A DNA stretch of 64,000 nucleotides from positions 1 through 64,000 of the forward strand of contig JAHEKX010000003.1 of NCBI GenBank assembly GCA_024644535.1. The letters run 5' to 3'. The translations under genes were made by a program, and so were the position numbers. How positions within the stretch are numbered: the stretch's first letter is position 1; every line of letters begins with the position of its first letter. This DNA is from Gammaproteobacteria bacterium. GTDB taxonomy: Bacteria; Pseudomonadota; Gammaproteobacteria; Pseudomonadales; Halieaceae. Shown here one piece after another: positions 62,290-64,000 of the stretch. Under the pieces are notes generated by a model. The model was not told the origin of the DNA. It searched no databases and saw nothing but the letters and a program-made list of their open reading frames with translations.

Positions 62290-62472
62290 TTACCCCTCAA
62301 CTTTGACCATGTAGGCCACTTTGTTGATCATGCCACGCGTTGAAGGAGTATCCTCCACCTCAACTGTGTGTCCAATTCGGCGCAAACCTAAACCCGACAA
62401 ACAGGCTTGATGAGTGCGATGACGACCGTGACGGCTCTTGATCTGTGTAACTTTTACTGTCGATTTAGCCAT
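62290..62472 (-). CDS. rpmD: 50S ribosomal protein L30
   Basis: Small large-subunit protein of 60 residues: [38 protein letters not shown] and [14 protein letters not shown]. The order rpsE-rpmD-rplO is standard for the spc operon. Confidence 0.97.
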   Translation of the reverse strand: MAKSTVKVTQIKSRHGRHRTHQACLSGLGLRRIGHTVEVEDTPSTRGMINKVAYMVKVEG

Positions 62473-62499
62473 GGCTATGCGACCACCCTATACCAATAC

Positions 62500-63006
62500 T
62501 TAATTCAAGATCTCTTCGACTGATTTGCCACGCTTAGCAGCAACGTCATCGGGAGAGGCCATATCACGCAGACCGTTGAAGGTCGCACGCACAACGTTCA
62601 CTGGGTTCGTAGAGCCATAGCACTTAGCTAATACGTTCTCTACCCCAGCAATTTCTAATACGGCACGCATCGCACCACCGGCGATAACACCAGTACCTTC
62701 GGATGCGGGCTGCATGTAAACTTTTGAAGCACCGTGTCTTGCTTTGATTGGGTACTGAATAGTGCCGCCATCAAGCTCAACCTGAATCATATTGCGACGA
62801 GCCGCTTCCATAGCTTTTTGAATCGCCACTGGCACCTCACGCGCCTTGCCACGACCAAAACCTACTTTGCCGTTCCCATCGCCAACAACCGTTAAGGCAG
62901 TGAAACTGAAAATACGACCACCCTTGACCACTTTCGCAACACGGTTGACCTGTACCAGCTTCTCTTGCAAGTCACCTTCAGTCTGCTGTTTTCTTTGATC
63001 ACTCAT
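62500..63006 (-). CDS. rpsE: 30S ribosomal protein S5
   Basis: Decoding-accuracy protein of the small subunit. The 168 residues include [39 protein letters not shown] and [17 protein letters not shown]. Length and position are typical. It lies 14 bases after rplR. Confidence 0.98.
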   Translation of the reverse strand: MSDQRKQQTEGDLQEKLVQVNRVAKVVKGGRIFSFTALTVVGDGNGKVGFGRGKAREVPVAIQKAMEAARRNMIQVELDGGTIQYPIKARHGASKVYMQPASEGTGVIAGGAMRAVLEIAGVENVLAKCYGSTNPVNVVRATFNGLRDMASPDDVAAKRGKSVEEILN

Positions 63007-63020
63007 ATTCGTGCCTGTCC

Positions 63021-63371
63021 CTAGAATTCCAAACCGTTTTCACGTGCAGCGTCTGCAAGCGATTTAACGCGACCGTGGTAGCGGAAGCCACTGCGATCGA
63101 ATGCCACTTGTGTTACACCAGCATCTTTGGCGCGTTGAGCGATCAACTTGCCAACTTCAGCGGCAGCCGCTTGATTACCGGTCGCACCATCACGAAGTGC
63201 TTTATCCAGCGTGCTTGCAGCAGCCAATACTTTGTCACCCGTCGCGCTCAAAACTTGGGCGTAAATGTGACGGGGAGTTCGGTGAACCGTCAAGCGAACC
63301 GCTTCCGCAGCCTTCATACGAGCACGTGATTTTCGTGCGCGGCGCAGGCGTGATACTGTCTTCTCATTCAT
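63021..63371 (-). CDS. rplR: 50S ribosomal protein L18
   Basis: Binds 5S rRNA in the large-subunit central protuberance. The 116 residues show [16 protein letters not shown], then [20 protein letters not shown] and the conserved end [17 protein letters not shown]. Confidence 0.98.
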   Translation of the reverse strand: MNEKTVSRLRRARKSRARMKAAEAVRLTVHRTPRHIYAQVLSATGDKVLAAASTLDKALRDGATGNQAAAAEVGKLIAQRAKDAGVTQVAFDRSGFRYHGRVKSLADAARENGLEF

Positions 63372-63381
63372 TTGCGCTTAC

Positions 63382-63909
63382 CTACTTCTTCTTAGCGTCT
63401 TTACGACGTACATGTTCATCAGCGTACCGAATACCTTTGCCTTTGTAAGGCTCTGGCGGACGAAACGCCCTAATTTCTGCTGCAGCCTGGCCAACGGCTT
63501 GTTTATCGATACCGCTTACAACAACTTCCGTTTGACTAGGTGTCTCTGCACTAACGCCTTGAGGCAACTCGTAGTTCACTGGGTGAGATAAACCCAACGT
63601 CAGGTTTAGCACACTGCCTTCTGCCTTGGCACGATAACCAACACCATTCAAAACCAACTTCTTCTGCCATCCAGTACTTACGCCAACCACCATGTTGTTA
63701 ACCAACATCCGCGTCGTACCGGCCATGGGTTTGTGCGCGTCGTTGTCGTAGCTAACCATCAACTCTTCGCCTTCTTGTACCACCTGAATACCGTCGGTAA
63801 GCGAAAGTGACAAAGAACCTTTGCCACCTTTAACGCTTAGCGCGCGATCATTCAACGTGACCTCGACACCTTTCGGCACGTTTACTGGGGATTTTGCGAC
63901 TCTAGACAT
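63382..63909 (-). CDS. rplF: 50S ribosomal protein L6
   Basis: Large-subunit protein near the L7/L12 stalk base. The 175 residues start MSRVAKSPVNVPKGVEVTLN and include VSTGWQKKLVLNGVGYRAKA and RPPEPYKGKGIRYADEHVRR. It lies between rpsH and rplR as expected. Confidence 0.98.
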   Translation of the reverse strand: MSRVAKSPVNVPKGVEVTLNDRALSVKGGKGSLSLSLTDGIQVVQEGEELMVSYDNDAHKPMAGTTRMLVNNMVVGVSTGWQKKLVLNGVGYRAKAEGSVLNLTLGLSHPVNYELPQGVSAETPSQTEVVVSGIDKQAVGQAAAEIRAFRPPEPYKGKGIRYADEHVRRKDAKKK

Positions 63910-63932
63910 AGAACCAACTCTTCAATATCAAA

Positions 63933-64000
63933 TTAAAATACGGTGCAAAGTACTTCGCCACCGACACCCGCTGCACGCGCTGCGCGATCGCTCATTACAC
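63933..64000 (-). CDS. rpsH: 30S ribosomal protein S8 (partial, N-terminus outside window)
   Basis: Only the last 22 codons are present: VMSDRAARAAGVGGEVLCTVF and stop, the typical S8 C-terminus (VM(T/S)DREAR...GGE..C.V). It lies 23 bases before rplF, the normal spc order. S8 is the translational repressor of the spc operon in E. coli. Confidence 0.93.
   Translation of the reverse strand, partial: VMSDRAARAAGVGGEVLCTVF

Overview
The window is a 64 kb stretch of a moderate-GC gammaproteobacterial chromosome made almost entirely of core genes. Gene content and order resemble Pseudomonas and the marine Cellvibrionales-type groups: fmdB-aspS-ruvCAB-ybgC-tolQRAB-pal, mrdA-rodA-mltB-rlpA-dacA-ybeD-lipB, ispB against rplU-rpmA-obgE-proB-rpsT, fabA-fabB, ssb-MFS-uvrA next to the alpha and spc ribosomal operons. 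I cannot name the species. I see no tRNA, rRNA, IS element, prophage or CRISPR array.

Layout. 1-8309 (minus): fmdB, aspS, the Holliday-junction genes ruvCAB, the thioesterase ybgC and the Tol-Pal envelope system, ending in a pal gene cut by the window edge. 8507-15104 (plus): proS, a LuxR-type regulator without a synthase partner, then a tight run of a gamma-glutamylpolyamine-synthetase-like enzyme, an exported EEP-family protein, a membrane fatty-acid desaturase and a thiol peroxidase of the Gpx family. This is the most accessory-looking part. 15120-28423: prfC, a RegB/RegA (PrrBA/RoxSR) redox two-component pair, and a long minus-strand cell-wall and NAD/proline cluster (proA, nadD, rsfS, rlmH, mrdA, rodA, mltB, rlpA, dacA, ybeD, lipB). 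28648-35762: grxD, argD-argF and the class I ribonucleotide reductase genes nrdA-nrdB. 35776-40921: yqcC, dinG, a PlsB-like acyltransferase, two small plus-strand proteins of unknown function and a tyrosine phosphatase. 41105-49829: rpsT, proB, obgE, rpmA, rplU, ispB, galU, manC-type guanylyltransferase, fabA and fabB. 49826-57145: moeA, moaB, a degenerate RmlD-like protein, ssb, an MFS transporter and uvrA. 57274-64000 (minus): the end of the spc operon (rpsH, rplF, rplR, rpsE, rpmD, rplO, secY, rpmJ) followed by the alpha operon (rpsM, rpsK, rpsD, rpoA, rplQ), closed by a strong terminator.

Regulatory signals supply most of the novelty. Upstream of argD lies a 30-codon frame with five arginine codons (all AGA, AGG or CGA) followed by a terminator-like hairpin with a T-run, the arrangement of a transcription attenuator for arginine biosynthesis. 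The nrdAB leader has a pair of NrdR-box matches and two DnaA-box-like sites. The fabAB leader has two palindromes, one over its likely -10. A small exported cysteine-containing protein at 39863 has three copies of TGTTAC in front of it. Strong sigma-70-type promoters are visible for rpsT, rplU, ispB, uvrA and the alpha operon, and clear intrinsic terminators follow rpsT/proB, rpmA and rplQ.
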